This document shows, one piece after another, positions 22,438 through 36,000 of a stretch of DNA of 64,000 nt (the first letter of the stretch is position 1; the number at the start of each line of letters is the position of its first letter). Source of the stretch: Hymenopus coronatus (lineage: Eukaryota; Arthropoda; Insecta; Mantodea; Hymenopodidae). Where the stretch lies: contig CM060880.1 of the NCBI GenBank assembly GCA_030762935.1, positions 18,965,001 through 19,029,000 on the forward strand, in the 5' to 3' direction. A program made the translations under genes and the position numbers. The notes beneath the pieces are model-generated. The model was not told where the DNA came from and made no database searches. It saw only the letters and a list, made by a program, of their open reading frames with translations.

Positions 22438-23103
22438 GGTTCTCAATATCCCATTCTATATTGAGCATGAAAGACTGCTTAATTTTTCTCAGAGGCCTCT
22501 AGCAGGTTTGAGGTTTTTTTACGTGCCATAAATCTACGACATGGGACCAACGGCTTTACTTCCCTTCCAAAACTTTACTTATGCCTGAAAAAATCCATTG
22601 TCCTCTGCTGGGTTTGAACCTGAATGAACCTGAACAATGGAGGGTGGCACTTAATCTTAAGAAAATAAACATTTTAAAATACATGTTTCCCAATACAAAT
22701 CATAATTGTAAGCTGCTTCACTGTTACTAGCTTCAATTTTTGCTTATTATGAAGTAAAAGTGTACCTAGAGTTATACATAAAAGTCAATTTGTTTTTCTT
22801 TCTTTTTCTCATTTGTGGTCCTCTGTGTACTAGGGGTAACATGCCAGTCTCTGGTTTCCAAGGTTTCAGGTTCAAACCTGATGGAGGGCGATAGATTTTT
22901 TCAGGTATAAAAATCTTTAGCTGGCTTCCTTCAGAAAATAAGCAAGCCAGGGCCCCATGTCATAGGTTTATGGTATGTAAAAGAAGCTCAAGCCTGATAA
23001 GAGGCTTCTGAGCAAAGTTAAGTGGTCTATCATGCCCAATATAGGATGGGATGCTGAGAACCACAGCAGTTAAAGTGTGTCCATAAATAAAACCTAATTT
23101 CAA
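22438..23103. mobile_element. SINE-B pair in opposite orientations
   Basis: 22438-22625 is a minus-strand SINE-B (cattctatattgagcatga to ctgctgggtttgaacct). 22813-23103 is a plus-strand copy with its tRNA-like head (B box caggttcaaacctgatgg) through to the gtccataaataaaacc tail. Confidence 0.8.
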
Positions 23104-23514
23104 TTTTTTTTGGAATGGGGAGAGATTGGAATGGTTGGAACTAAAGTTCAAAAACAAGCATCCTCTCTGACCACAAAGTTAGCCACACAAATAAAATTTT
23201 TAAAGCTATACAGAAAATTTTCAATTGTATTATCAAGCACTTCTAACAATCAATTTTACATTTGATTAAAATGAAATCATATCAATTATTTTAAAATGCA
23301 CTAAAATTTGAAAATAACAACACTGTCATAGTTCTAATCTAATGCACAGCAGTATTGTAAAACAAAAATACAAAGTTTACTATTTGAAAAAGAAAAGGAA
23401 AATAAGTTTGTGCTGAAGTTTGCAACAATTGTAACACCTTGGCTTTTAGTTGCATTTCAAACCACATATCATTTTAATACTTTATATGGATATATTGTAG
23501 AAATGTCCCCCTAT

Positions 23515-23741
23515 TCAACCCTTTAATCCCTGATGGTATGCTCCTACTGGAGATTTGTTCCTTGCATTTCGTCTTTCTAATTCAGCTTTTTTTGCAACAA
23601 TAAGCCTTTCAACATCACTGGCCTCTTCTTGAAACAGGACCTGTAACTTTTTTAAATACTCATCTTCTTGGGCGGATAAATTTAGACATTCCCTTGGTGA
23701 TAATGGGCATTGCTGTGATGGCTTTGTTGAATCATCAGTAC
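23515..23741 (-). CDS. Unknown gene, terminal exon with charged helix
   Basis: The acceptor attttttcag abuts 23741. The two-base remainder completes the Gly codon from the exon before. It encodes [20 protein letters not shown], then [20 protein letters not shown], then [20 protein letters not shown], Gly and TGA (23517-23515). The heptad-like Leu/Val spacing suggests a short coiled coil. Confidence 0.82.
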
Positions 23742-24044
23742 CTGAAAAAATATGGTAAATTGTATCATGTTATACTTTATACTTCTAAATGCTCTACCTA
23801 TATAAATATTCTTATTTAAAAATACCATTTTGAAGGTATCATGCTCAAGATCAAACACCAGTGTTATTCCTATCAACATTTTGTAAATAAAACTACTTTC
23901 CAGGAACAAAGCCCAAAAATAATAAACAGCTACTTAACTGCCACATTGTTATTTAAATGATCAATATTGTTCAAAATGAACCCCTTGGAGTTTAATGACT
24001 TTTCCAATGTTGTAGCTTTTGAGTGCTGTCTAATACTCCTAGAG

Positions 24045-24084
<40 letters not shown>

Positions 24085-27000
24085 CGTGCATGCATGCATG
24101 TGTACGTGTGTGTCTGTGTGTGTGTGTGTGTGTGGGCAGCATAGCTCAAAAACGAAAAGACCGCTAAATACCAAACTTGGTATTTAAGTTTGGTATCTTC
24201 CAAGGTTGTGACACGAAGATTTTCAAGAAAATGCCCCCCACCCCCAGCTATCCTTTATATGGAATTTTTTTAAAAAATTTTGATTTTCTCAAAAATAGCT
24301 TTAACAATTTTGATTTAAATATCATACATTAAAGATATTTCCCTTTCAAATAAAATGTATATTTTGAATTCTCTGGGAATAGCCTCTAAAGACTACTTTA
24401 TCCTGGATGAATTTTACGGAATTTTGCATAACTGCCAAACCGTAAGAGATGGACAAAAACTTACCACACAAAAAACGTAGAGCACATTAAAACATACAAT
24501 TTATGTTATATACATATTTTTCATGGAGTTGATCATTTTTTAGATAGTCCTTGTTTTTGGTTTCAGCTTTAAAAACTTATACTTTTCCCATATAGGAATT
24601 TGTCAACTCCTGTGCATACAAACAAAGGAACTTCAGTCACATAGCAACCAGTTTTTGACTACCACTTTAACCTATGGTTCTCCCTTATTTCGCTTCTACT
24701 TACAAGGAAGCAAGTAATAAGACTATTTCTGCTAATTTTTTCTCGATTAGCATGAAGTAAATAGAAGCATAAGCTTTTTAAAACAATAATTTGTTGTAGA
24801 GATGTAGAGAAAGTCATGTGAATGGGACACATCAGATTTTTTTGACAGAGATTGTCTGCTTGAATTTGGTCTTCACAGGTGAGTCACTATGTCGCCAATG
24901 AATGAATTGTTGTTTTGTTTCTAGTGTGCCATATGTCACACATGTTTCATCAAGAAACTCATTACCTTTCTCTGTGCTGCAGCCAGGCATATGGTTTTTT
25001 GTTCATCTGTCAATTGCCTTGTCATCCAGACAATTTTGTGCAACAATGAGCGAGACATCTGGGAGGGTTCTGAAATTGTGAAGTGTTAGTTATGCAGAAC
25101 TACTTGTCACACACTTTCCAGCAGTTCTGGTGTCACCAGGGATGGTCATCCACTATGGTCTTCATTGTGAATATTGTATCATCCTTCAGTGAATTGCCTG
25201 CATCATCATCCAAACATACTGTTACTTAATATTGTGTCCATACAAGGGTACAATTGGGGATGGGTCTCTATTGGAAATTGCTTCTGAGTGTGCAAAAATC
25301 AGATAACTGCACAAACTTTGCAGTTGGTGGGATACAATAACAAAGTTGTCATTTTCTCTTAGCATTGCACAGTAACCTCTGCTGTCACAAGACTGAAACT
25401 GCACTGCATTATTCCCACATAACTCCTACGCATGTGCATTCCTATCCAATTAGTCATGCCATCTCTGGGTGAGACTGGAATTTATTTTCTAGTAGAACCT
25501 CATAGTTAAAACTATGAAGCCTAGAACTTAAAGTACTTACTACATTGCTAGCTGCTATAGGGTTTCTTATTTCAAAATAATTTGAGATTCCCTTGAGGTT
25601 TACCAGGAAAAATTCCAGTTAGGGAATTTAATGCCATGTCAGCATGTTGCCATGGCAGCTCAATTGGTAAGAGCTACCAGATAGAGACTGGATATTCATG
25701 ACTCAAATTGCAGCAATAGCATTGAATTTTTCAGTCTGACTCTACCTTTCCAACCCTTATTCTACAAGCAACTTGTGTGGAAAAAAAGTTAATTAACACT
25801 AATTGACCTAATGAAATACCTTATGTACTCCTGTACCCTTAAGATATTTGTATCATTTACATCTGAGAATTAGTCTCCAGACTCAGCTGACTGTTAACAT
25901 GAAGCCTATTTGTTATATGTGAATGAAGGGCATACAAATAGAACATGCCCCACAGAAAGGCAATAGAGTCATGTCAAAATTCAGCAGTTATCTTCAGATG
26001 CAAATAAGACAAGTATCCATGTAAAATGTATGTAAACACAGGGAACTTTTTTGTGTAAATACTGAAGTCCTGTATTGTATCCATATCCAAAATACAAACC
26101 AGAAATGGGGCCTAAGTCATTTACATTGATAATTCAAAAGAGAGACATTTCCCAGAAGTTGTTACAAATCAAAAAGAAACCAAACAGAGGTAAAAAGATG
26201 ACAACAAAAGACTCATTCTGACTGATGTTTTACAGTTAATGGGGACAGTGAAATGATTAACGGGGGAAAGCAACAGCAGCCTTTTAGCTGTGTTAAAATG
26301 TCAGTATTCTTGATTTGGATTTACCACGCTCACAAGTCATTTATCTGCCTTCTTCCAAAATGCTGATGTATGCCTTATGAAGATGTTAAAGCGTGTAAGG
26401 TCTGTTTTGAAATCAGCACATTCTTCTTGAAGCAGTTCATGTATTTCTGTCTGCTTAAGTCACTTATGTTAGTTCATTTGTAATATTTTGTTTGTTGGAA
26501 ATTATGTCATTTGCTCTCATGCACTTAGTAAAAGTTTGCTTTAAAGAAAACACATAATCAAGGATTAATTGCCCGCCTGGGTAGTGCGGTGGTAGTATGT
26601 CTGCCTCACATTCAAGAGGTCATAAGTTTGAATCTCGCTTGGGTGAGTTACGCAGATAAGGTTTTTTTTTGGGGGGGTTTCCCTTGTCCTGAGAAGATGA
26701 ATGTTGAGTAACTTTAAACTACATGGACCCTGAGATCATTTGAGCATCATTTCACTAATTTCATTCACCATCCGATATGACTGACTAGGTTAAAGGACAT
26801 TAAGCAAAAAAAAGATCAATCATTTATACCTACTTGATATTGAATATAATAGAAGAATCAAAAAACTCTAAGACTCTGCAGTTTCTTGCTATGCTTTGAA
26901 ACAAATGTTGCTAGAAACAAAATATTTAAAATACTCTACTAATGCTATCACTGATAGATCCTGCTTACCAAATAATGATGGCGCTAGTGCTGTTGCAGTA

Positions 27001-30000
27001 TGCTCAGAAGAGTAAATGTAAATTCCACAAATTTTTGATGGTGAAATTTTAGTAATTCTTCTCAGCTTACAAAATATCCTATAAATTTAAGAAAGTTGTA
27101 ATGCTATTCCAAAATGGCTTTATAACCATAGCATCTAAACAAAGGCCAAAATTCTTAATGTTACAGAACGTTGTAAAACTATAAAACAATATAAATAAAA
27201 GGAGATTAAGGACAAGTTTAAAAGGAACTACCAATCTTACACTAAAAGAAAAACAGGAAATAACCTTCAACAAATTCACATTCCACCCAAGCATCTTTGA
27301 CTGTTTTCCACAAAATTTTCAAAAACACATTTAGTTAACACCAGAGGTAGACTCAATTACAATAGGTATACATCTGTGGTTGGCTCCACAGATTTCTGAA
27401 CATTGTCCATAAAATATTCCAGGACAAAGGCAGATTTTCTTTGAAAATCATTTTGGATTTCAGAACAAAGGATACCATTTAGCAGAACAAAAAATCTGGC
27501 AAATGTAAATTTGAATAGTACAACTGTGAACAGTTCTTCATAGGGAAAACAAAGATTGGAATTAGAGCTAAGGAACATTCAGGCAATTCAAAGTTAGATA
27601 ATCAGATCACTTAGGAGTAAAACTACATTTGGGAGAACAATTTTGAGATTCTACTAAATAATTTTTTCAATGGACTCTTAGAACACCACAAGAGGGCTAC
27701 ATATTACCTCAACATCAACAATGAATCAGCAGTAAATATAGGTTGAAAATGGAGATAATAATGGTTCTGAAACAAGCTCCTAGTTACTGTTAGAACCAGC
27801 TAAAAATGTCATGCTACAGCCAGGATTTGAACACGGTTTTCCTACCCTCCATGTAGTTGCTCTAACCACTGAGCTACCATGGCAACATCCAGTATGACAT
27901 CCAATTCTCCAACTGGCATATCTCCCTTTGGAAGGCACCTTAATGGCCACCTACATTCATAAGTACTTATTATCCAGATAATATTAATTAATATTACTCA
28001 TAGTAGTGTAAATATACAGCATTACCAATACAATAAACTCCTAGTTATTAGTGATAAGTGGAGCAAAAAGAACTTTTCTTGTAATGCTCTGTACCAAACA
28101 TTTCTTCAAATAAAATTGTTCCAATAATATGCACTGTGGATGCTGTGCACTAAATACCAACTTTTTCTGAATGAGCTGGTTTTTCATGGTACACACAAAA
28201 ATAAAATCTTTGTGGTTGCCCATGAATTGTGTTATATGAGTTTACATATCCTAAAAGGTAAAACTGAGGCTTATCTGCAGACTATATAATTTTAATATTT
28301 CTGGGACTCTTTCTGCAAACATCTTTCATTCAGTATGACCTGAGTTTTGCATGGTTTGCTGCTCTTCGGCACATTGCTACAGAGTAACTGATTTCTTGTA
28401 GAATCTATCAAAAGCTTTAAGCAGGGAGTAAAGTAAATGCTCAAAAATGTCAACTCCTCACTGTGGCACCAAAGATGGAAGACTGTACTTTGCGTTTTTG
28501 CAGATTGATGAACCAGTTGCTTCTAGTTTTTAGGATGTTCAGGCAGGAGCACCTTAAACATCACATTCATGTTGGTATGCTCTTTGTGTGGTGGTAACAA
28601 AATTGGTCACTCAGTAATTCTTCACAATAAATATTTGCCATTGAATTGTATGTTCCATTTTGTTTATGTCACAAGAACAATGAGCAGCATAGAGAAGGCA
28701 GGATTAATATAGGCAATCAAAACTCCTGGCTTCGTGGAGCATTTGCTTGGGCATGGAGATAGGATAAATCCTGTGGTAAAGTACCACTTGGAATCACTGT
28801 ATGCATCTGCAATGACACTTTATTGTCAAAATGTGAGGAAATACACACTAATAAACTAACAACATGGCACAACAGTCCACAAGGGACCTTTGCCTACTGC
28901 CCAGCCACTGTATCTCCCATCTCGGCCAGAAGGCTTCATGAATGGGGTGCAGTGCTGGAGGATGAGACGTGATCAACACCTTGAGTCCCTCCTGGCCAGT
29001 TAATACAGTCTTCTTGATCTGGAGCTGCTACTTCTCAATCAAGTAGCTCCTCAATTAGCCCCCCAGGGACCCCACGAGGCTGAGTGCACTCCAGACCAGG
29101 TCTCCCTGTAGGAGAAAATTCCCAATACCAGTACCATAAATCGAACCATGCTTGGCAAATAGCCGCACTACCACTGTGCTAAGAGACGACCACAAATACA
29201 CACTAATAACACACATAGTGTGTTTTAATGCACTTATTACATAAACTTTTCACTTTTGTCCCTTCTGTTCCTCATACATGCATCCTGGGCATCATGGGAG
29301 CAGTATTTCTGCTATCCTTATGTTGCCAACATTGCTAATACAAACATAGTGATTACAAAATCATGAATCATTGCTGTTAATTTAGGTCCCTAAGTCACAT
29401 AGCATAGCCAAGGGTTGAGGGCTCTAAGTTACAAAGTGTAGTCAAGGAGTTGAGTGCTCTAAGCAGCAAAGCTTACTCAAGGGATCTGTGAATAGCAAGC
29501 CCCAATGAATCATGGTGTAGCCGAGAGCTCTGTGAGGCTAGAACATTGATTTAGCAATATCATAGGTTAGGAACATTGATTTAGTGATATTTTTGGCGAT
29601 GTTTGACTATGTGGCAGTCCAAAATGGGGCTAGTTTGCCTGCATAAGTGAGTTCACTAAGAGAAAGGATAGGTGGACAATGTGACATGAGACAGTGCATA
29701 ACTTGTCATGGGGTAAAGAGTTATTCAGAAGGGAAATTTAGACGTAGAAATGGGAAGGGAAGAAAGATTTCAAACACGTATAAGTAGCCAAGTTGTCACG
29801 AGCCGGCGAAAGACCCTGAAAAATACTGTTAAGAGGGTAGGACATTGAACCGAAGGGGTTGAGAATACACTTCCTGAGGGAATATAACGGGAAAAGAGAT
29901 GCTACCACTGGTCAAGGGGACGTTTTTTGAGGGACTTGGCACAGGACATTGGCAGAACCAAGATGTGATATTTGGGTGCATGGTGTAACCCTTAGTTGTG

Positions 30001-33000
30001 ACGGAAATAATTCATTTTAATACCGTCCAGAGTACGGACGAGATCACTAAATCAAAATTAATAAATAATAAAGTTGCGGTCAGGTAAAGTGTAATTTCAT
30101 AGTAGAAAATTTAGGAGGCATCCTAGAGTGTTCTACGGCAGAAAAAGACCGAACTAATTGAATAAAGGACTTGTCGTACCAACCTTAAAAGAGTTTCCAT
30201 GCTAGTAAAATAAAATCCTGAGCTAGGGCACCCACAAATCCACACCATTCCGAATACCCAAAACCTGCACCCAGGATACGAACCCGTAACCCCGTTTCCA
30301 CCCCAAACATTGTATGAGTAAATCTTGTGCTTCACATATTCCTTATTAATTCAGGTTTATGTTGTATATATTCTTAACCAGATTTGTAAATAATTAGCAA
30401 GTAAAACATGGGTAGCTAGCTGTGGGAGTGAAACCTGGAGTTATAACAATTTAACTTATGAGATTCCCACAGAAATATCTTGTATTATTTGTAGTCAAAT
30501 ATAAATTATTAACCACCTCTCTGGACTAGATCTAAATAGCTTTGAGTACAAATTTAAACTTATATGTCACATCCTAGTGAGTAAGGATTCCACTACCTTA
30601 AAAATAGTACATGTGTAGTTTTCCAGCTACCATGTCTGGTAAACACAACCACATTTAAACATAGTGTTTCTTTTCTGTCACCTAAACAGTTTACCAACCA
30701 AGTAATTATTTAATTGCTAGTGGACGCTAAACCTGACACTCAGCATGAATTATCCAGTTTTACTGTTGTGAATCCAAGCTTGCCAAAATGTCCAGAGATA
30801 AACATTTTCTCTTACTGCTATCTTAAAAATGGTTTACACAAACCAAATATCCTGTGGTTGGAATATTTTTTCTGTTTCATTCATATGTTTTGAGAGTTTA
30901 ACTTTCAATTACTTCCCTCCTGTATCTTACTTTTCCTAATACTATAAATAAAATCATTATATAAGATTATTCTAAAGTGAGTTTCCAGTTTAAAATGGTG
31001 ATAAATTTGTCAAATTTTTTGATTCTAAAAAAAAAATAAAAATACAAATTTGTTCATAGAGAAATAGGATTTTATTAAAACAAGATATAATTAAATAAGA
31101 TCACCACCGTGTTGTTCAACAAGCTTTATTCTATGCTATAAATGAAATTAATAATCGCATTCCTAGGGATGTTCTCAATGGTATCTGATATTGACTGCTT
31201 CAGTTCTTCATGCGTAGTGGGCCTGTAAGAAATACTTTTTCTTTTAGATAACCCATAGCCAGTTGGATTTATGTCTGGGCACCTAGAAGGCCCACTGTTC
31301 AGAAAATGTACACTCATTACATGATCAACAAATGTGTTATATAATAGTGATTTTACAGTATTGTGTATGTGGGGAGGAGCACCATCTTGCACAAAAACAA
31401 TGTTTTTGATTTTATGAATCTGTAACGCTGGTATTGCAAAATGTTGCAACACTTTAAAATACTGCTTCGTGTCACTGTTTTTGTTTGTTCAGTTTCCTCA
31501 AATGTTTTCATCTTTGAAAATTATTTTACAGAGCAGGGTTCTCTTCTCAATCTATTTAATGTTTGATATCTTTTTAGTGATGTGCATATTGTCTATTACA
31601 CTCGTAATAGCATTGAAGGAAGCCAATTTGAGCTTGTATAGGTAAAACCTACAACTGCCATGTTTATGATTGTACAAGCATGACAGGGTTACCAAGACAA
31701 CAAATAGCCTAAACCTTCTAAACAGTAGTGATATCAATATGAAATCAAACTGCTAATATGTAAAGAAGGTATAGCTGTTTTAAAATGGGAACTTACTTTA
31801 AAATAACTATGTATATTAATGTGTTTGTGTTGTGATTTATTCTAATTACCATGTCTCAGCAATGGGTCTTCACTATTAGGAAAAATCTGCTTCAAGTCTT
31901 CACCTTCCCTCTGCTGTCGCAATTCCTCATATAGCTTTTCTCTTTGTGGCTTCCCAAGGAGTTGATAGTCCTTTATAAAAGGAGTCATGAGTCAGAAATT
32001 ATAAAGTAATGATCATAAAATGAAATTAACATTATAGGGAAATGGCAGAGAACTAATAATTTCCTTGTTACTTAATGCAACAAGAGAATTTTACCTATAT
32101 CTTTATCAGTTTTCTAAGGAATTTGTCCATAATGTAAAACATGAAATATTCATAATTACAATGGTTACTTAAAAAGCAATGAAAACTTTTTACTTTCTCT
32201 ACGATGTACAATGTATATAGTAGATAGGGAAAGTATTGCATTCCACCCAAAAATTTGATGTGAGATTTCACTGTCACCTGTTTCAGCTGTTTCCTGCAAT
32301 ATCAAGAAAGGGTATGGAATAATAAAGTCAGCATATACCAGATCTGACTATTCTTCAGTGCTTTGTAACTACAAGAAAATGTATAATGAAACTACTTCTG
32401 CAAATGAATATTCCTTTAACATGAATAAAATAGAAAAAAAAAATATCTGATGTGTTCCATTCACATGACTTTCTCTACGTCTCTGCAACAAATTACTATC
32501 AAAAAGCTTATGCTTCTATTTACTTCATGCTAATCGAGAAAAAATTAGCAGAAATAGTCTTATTACTTGCTTCCTTGTAAGAGAAGTGAAATAAGGGAGT
32601 ACCATAGGTTAAAATGATAATCAAAAGCTGGCTGTTATGTGACTGAAGTTCCTTTGTTTGTATGGACAGGAGTTGACAAATTTCTGTATGAGAAAAGTAT
32701 AAATTTTTCAAAGCTGAAACCAAAAACATGATATCTAAAAAACGATCAACTCCGCTCCAAAAAGGTATATGTCATAAATTGTGCTTTAATGTGCTTTACA
32801 TTTTTTGTATAGTAAGTTTTTGTCCATCTCTTATGGTTTAGCAGTTATGCAAAATTCTGTAAAATTCATCCAGAATAAAGTAGTCTTCAGAGGCTATTCC
32901 CAGAAAATTCAAGATATATGAGGGGCATACTGAAAGTCATGAGCAACACTGTTTTACAATCTTAATATTTATTTTTAAGCCAAACCAAATACATCATCAT

Positions 33001-36000
33001 AATCTACAGACTTTCTTTCACTTTTCGACATAGTCTCCATTGTTTTGCACACATTTTTCCCATCGTTCTACAAGTTTGAAAATGCCCTTTATATAGAACT
33101 CCGTTCCAGCTGCCCGCAGACCCTGACGCACTGCTTTCCGAATATCCTCCAGCATCTCGTAGCATTGGCCACGCATCTGCTCCTTTACAGAACCGAAAAT
33201 ATGGTAGTCGGAGGGTGCCAAGTCGGGACTGTAGGGAGGATGTAGAAGAGTTTCCCACCCTAATGCCCTGATCTTCTCCATAGTGGCACGGGCAGTATGC
33301 GGACGCGTATTATCCTGTTGAAGGATGATCCTCTTTCCAGGGCGTTTATCACGCAAAGCCCGACGGAGCTTCAGAAGTGTCTTGATGTAGCGGGCAGAAT
33401 TTATGGTTTGTCCAGGTTCAAGAAAGTCAACCAGAATGCAACCTTGTGCATCCCAAAAGACACTTCCCGTAACTTTTCCTACAGACTGCACTGTCTACGC
33501 TTTCTTCTTCAATGGTGAGTTCAAGTGGTGCCATTCCATACTCTGACGTTTCATTTCTGGCTCATAGTGATGGAACCAGCTCTCAACTCCAGTCACAATG
33601 CACGTCAAAAATTCATCACCTTCATTATGAAATCTCTGAAGAAGGTTTTGTGCAATGGTTCTTCTCTGAAGTTTGTGGTCTTCAGTCAATAAACGGGGGA
33701 CCCAACGGGCACAGACCTTTTGATAACCCAAGCTGTGGATCATTTCTTGCACTGACTATGTCCTATTCCAAGTTGCGCAGCAATTTCATTCACAGTGAAA
33801 CGCCTATCTCCTGTAATGAGCTCATCAACTCTTTCCTTGTTGCATTCTGTAGAGGCAGTTCGAGGACGCCCGCTACGAGGCGCATTTTGCAGACTCGTGT
33901 TTCCATCTTTGAAATGTTTCACCCATCTTCTAACACTGCTGGCACCCATGCAGACACCTCCATAGGCACGTTGAAGTCTGAGATGATTTTCAGGAGCAGA
34001 TTTTCCTTCTTTCACAAGGAATTCAATGACAGCACGCTGTCGAAACGAAACATCAATGTCAGCCATTTTTCAAACACCGTCTGTGGTCACGTGATAGAAG
34101 CTAATGATGTCACAATATGTCAACATGTGGCTTAAAGTCTGTAGATTACGATCCTGTAATTCGTTTCGTTACATTGTTGAAATTTAAATTTTTACAATGG
34201 GTTGTTCGTGACTTTCAGTATGCCCCTTGTACATTTTATTTGTGAGATCTTTAATATACAATATTTTAATCAAAATCGTTACAGCCATTTTTGAGAAAAT
34301 CAGAATTTTCAAAAAAAGTTCCATGTAAAGGGTAGTTGTTGTGGGAGAATTTTGTGTTGCATCCTTGGAAGATACCAAACTTAAATGCCTAGTTTGGTAT
34401 TTAACAGTCTTTTTGTTTTTGAGCTATGCTGTACACAGACACGCGCATGTGCACATACACAGGCCCACATAGACCTTTTTCCAAAAATGCTTTTTTTTGG
34501 ATTCAGGTGGACCCAAAACATGTATCACCAGTGAAATCTCAGTATCAAATTTTGGGTGGAATACAATACCTTCTCTATATACTATGTACATAGTATGTGT
34601 AGAGAAAGTAATAGGTTTAACAAGAATTCTTTGTAGAAGCTGCATAAAAAAATCTGATCTGTTACACTCACATGACTTTCTCTAGCTGCTCTACAAACTT
34701 CTTACAAAAGATTATTCTTCTTTCTAATGTGCAAATCGAGATAAACATTAGCAGAATGTTATTGCTTAGTTCCTTATAAGTAGAAGGGAACTAAAGGAAT
34801 GTGCTATACTAAAGTGCATAGTCAAATGCTTTAAAAGCTGTTATGCAATTGTCATTGCAAATTGTTTCTTTGCTTGGCCAGGAGTAGAACAAAAGAAAAA
34901 CAGACACTTCCTGTCTGAGGAAAGTACTTTATTATTGAAACCAATAACAAGGAATATCTCGGAAATGGTTACCTTCACAACAAAAACGTAAAGGACATAA
35001 ATTGTTTTGACGAGATCTACATTTTTTGTGCAGTAGGTTTATGTCTGTCTCATATGGTTTAGCAGTTAAGAAAATTTGGTAAAATTCATCCAGAATATAG
35101 TGGTTTTCAGAGGCTATTCCCAAATAATTCAAGATATATATTTTATTTGGGATGTAAATATCTTTAATATACAGTATTTTAATCAAAATTGTTTGAGCCA
35201 TTTTTGAGAAAATCAAAGTGAAGGATAGTTTATGGTGGGAAGTTTTTCTTAAAAATCTTCATGTTGTATCCTTGGAAGGTACCAAACCTAAATACTAAGT
35301 TTGGTATTTAACGGTCTTTTTGTTTTTGTAAAAATGCTTTTTTCAGACTCAGGGGACCCCAAAACAAATATTTCTGGTAAAATTTTGACATCAAATTTTT
35401 GGGTGGAATACAATACCTTCTCTATCCACTATGTACATTGCATATGCAGGATAGAGAAAGTAATAAACGATAATGGCTAGTCAGGGTCTTGAAAATATAA
35501 AACATCAGAAGTAAGTCTTACTTGAGCTCTTCTTCCTTCATAGTATTCATTTTCTGGAGAACGACTTCGTGGGTAGAGCCTACCCTCCGAGTCATAGCAG
35601 CTCCTGCTCGTCAGTTTCCCTGGTTTGCTTTGTGCATATCTACTGTGAAGTGGCTCACTCATTTGCTGTCTTGTATACGATACAGGTGATCTTGCTCGAG
35701 GAGGAAGGACTCCATTGGCAGTTGGCTGCAAAGCAGAGGTATCTTTATTTTCTGGCTTATCTTCATGAATACATATTTCTTTACAAAATACATAGGAAAT
35801 CATAATGTTTATTTGGTATGAAAACTTATTTTCAAAATTTGAGGCAACATGCTGAACATACTTTTATTTAAGGTTTTAGGTCCATACTGAAAATGTTTGA
35901 GGTGAATGAATATTGAATCAATGGTGCAGGCAACTAACTGAAGGCCAAACAAATGTGTGCAACAAAGACCAAAGTGACGACCATCTCTGATAATGCCAGA

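Noticed and set aside
23930..24174. Cys/Val or His/Thr repeat proteins
   Set aside because: They are translations of a (TG)n/(CA)n tract in a CAR copy; the same applies at 42089-42660 and 44213-44572.
27795..27885. Functional tRNA gene
   Set aside because: Only the A- and B-box parts of a tRNA are present, with no acceptor-stem pairing; it is a SINE head. The same holds for 25645, 6395 and 58070.
33512..34135. 207-codon plus-strand frame
   Set aside because: It is antisense to the mariner transposase, whose motifs and terminal repeats are on the other strand.
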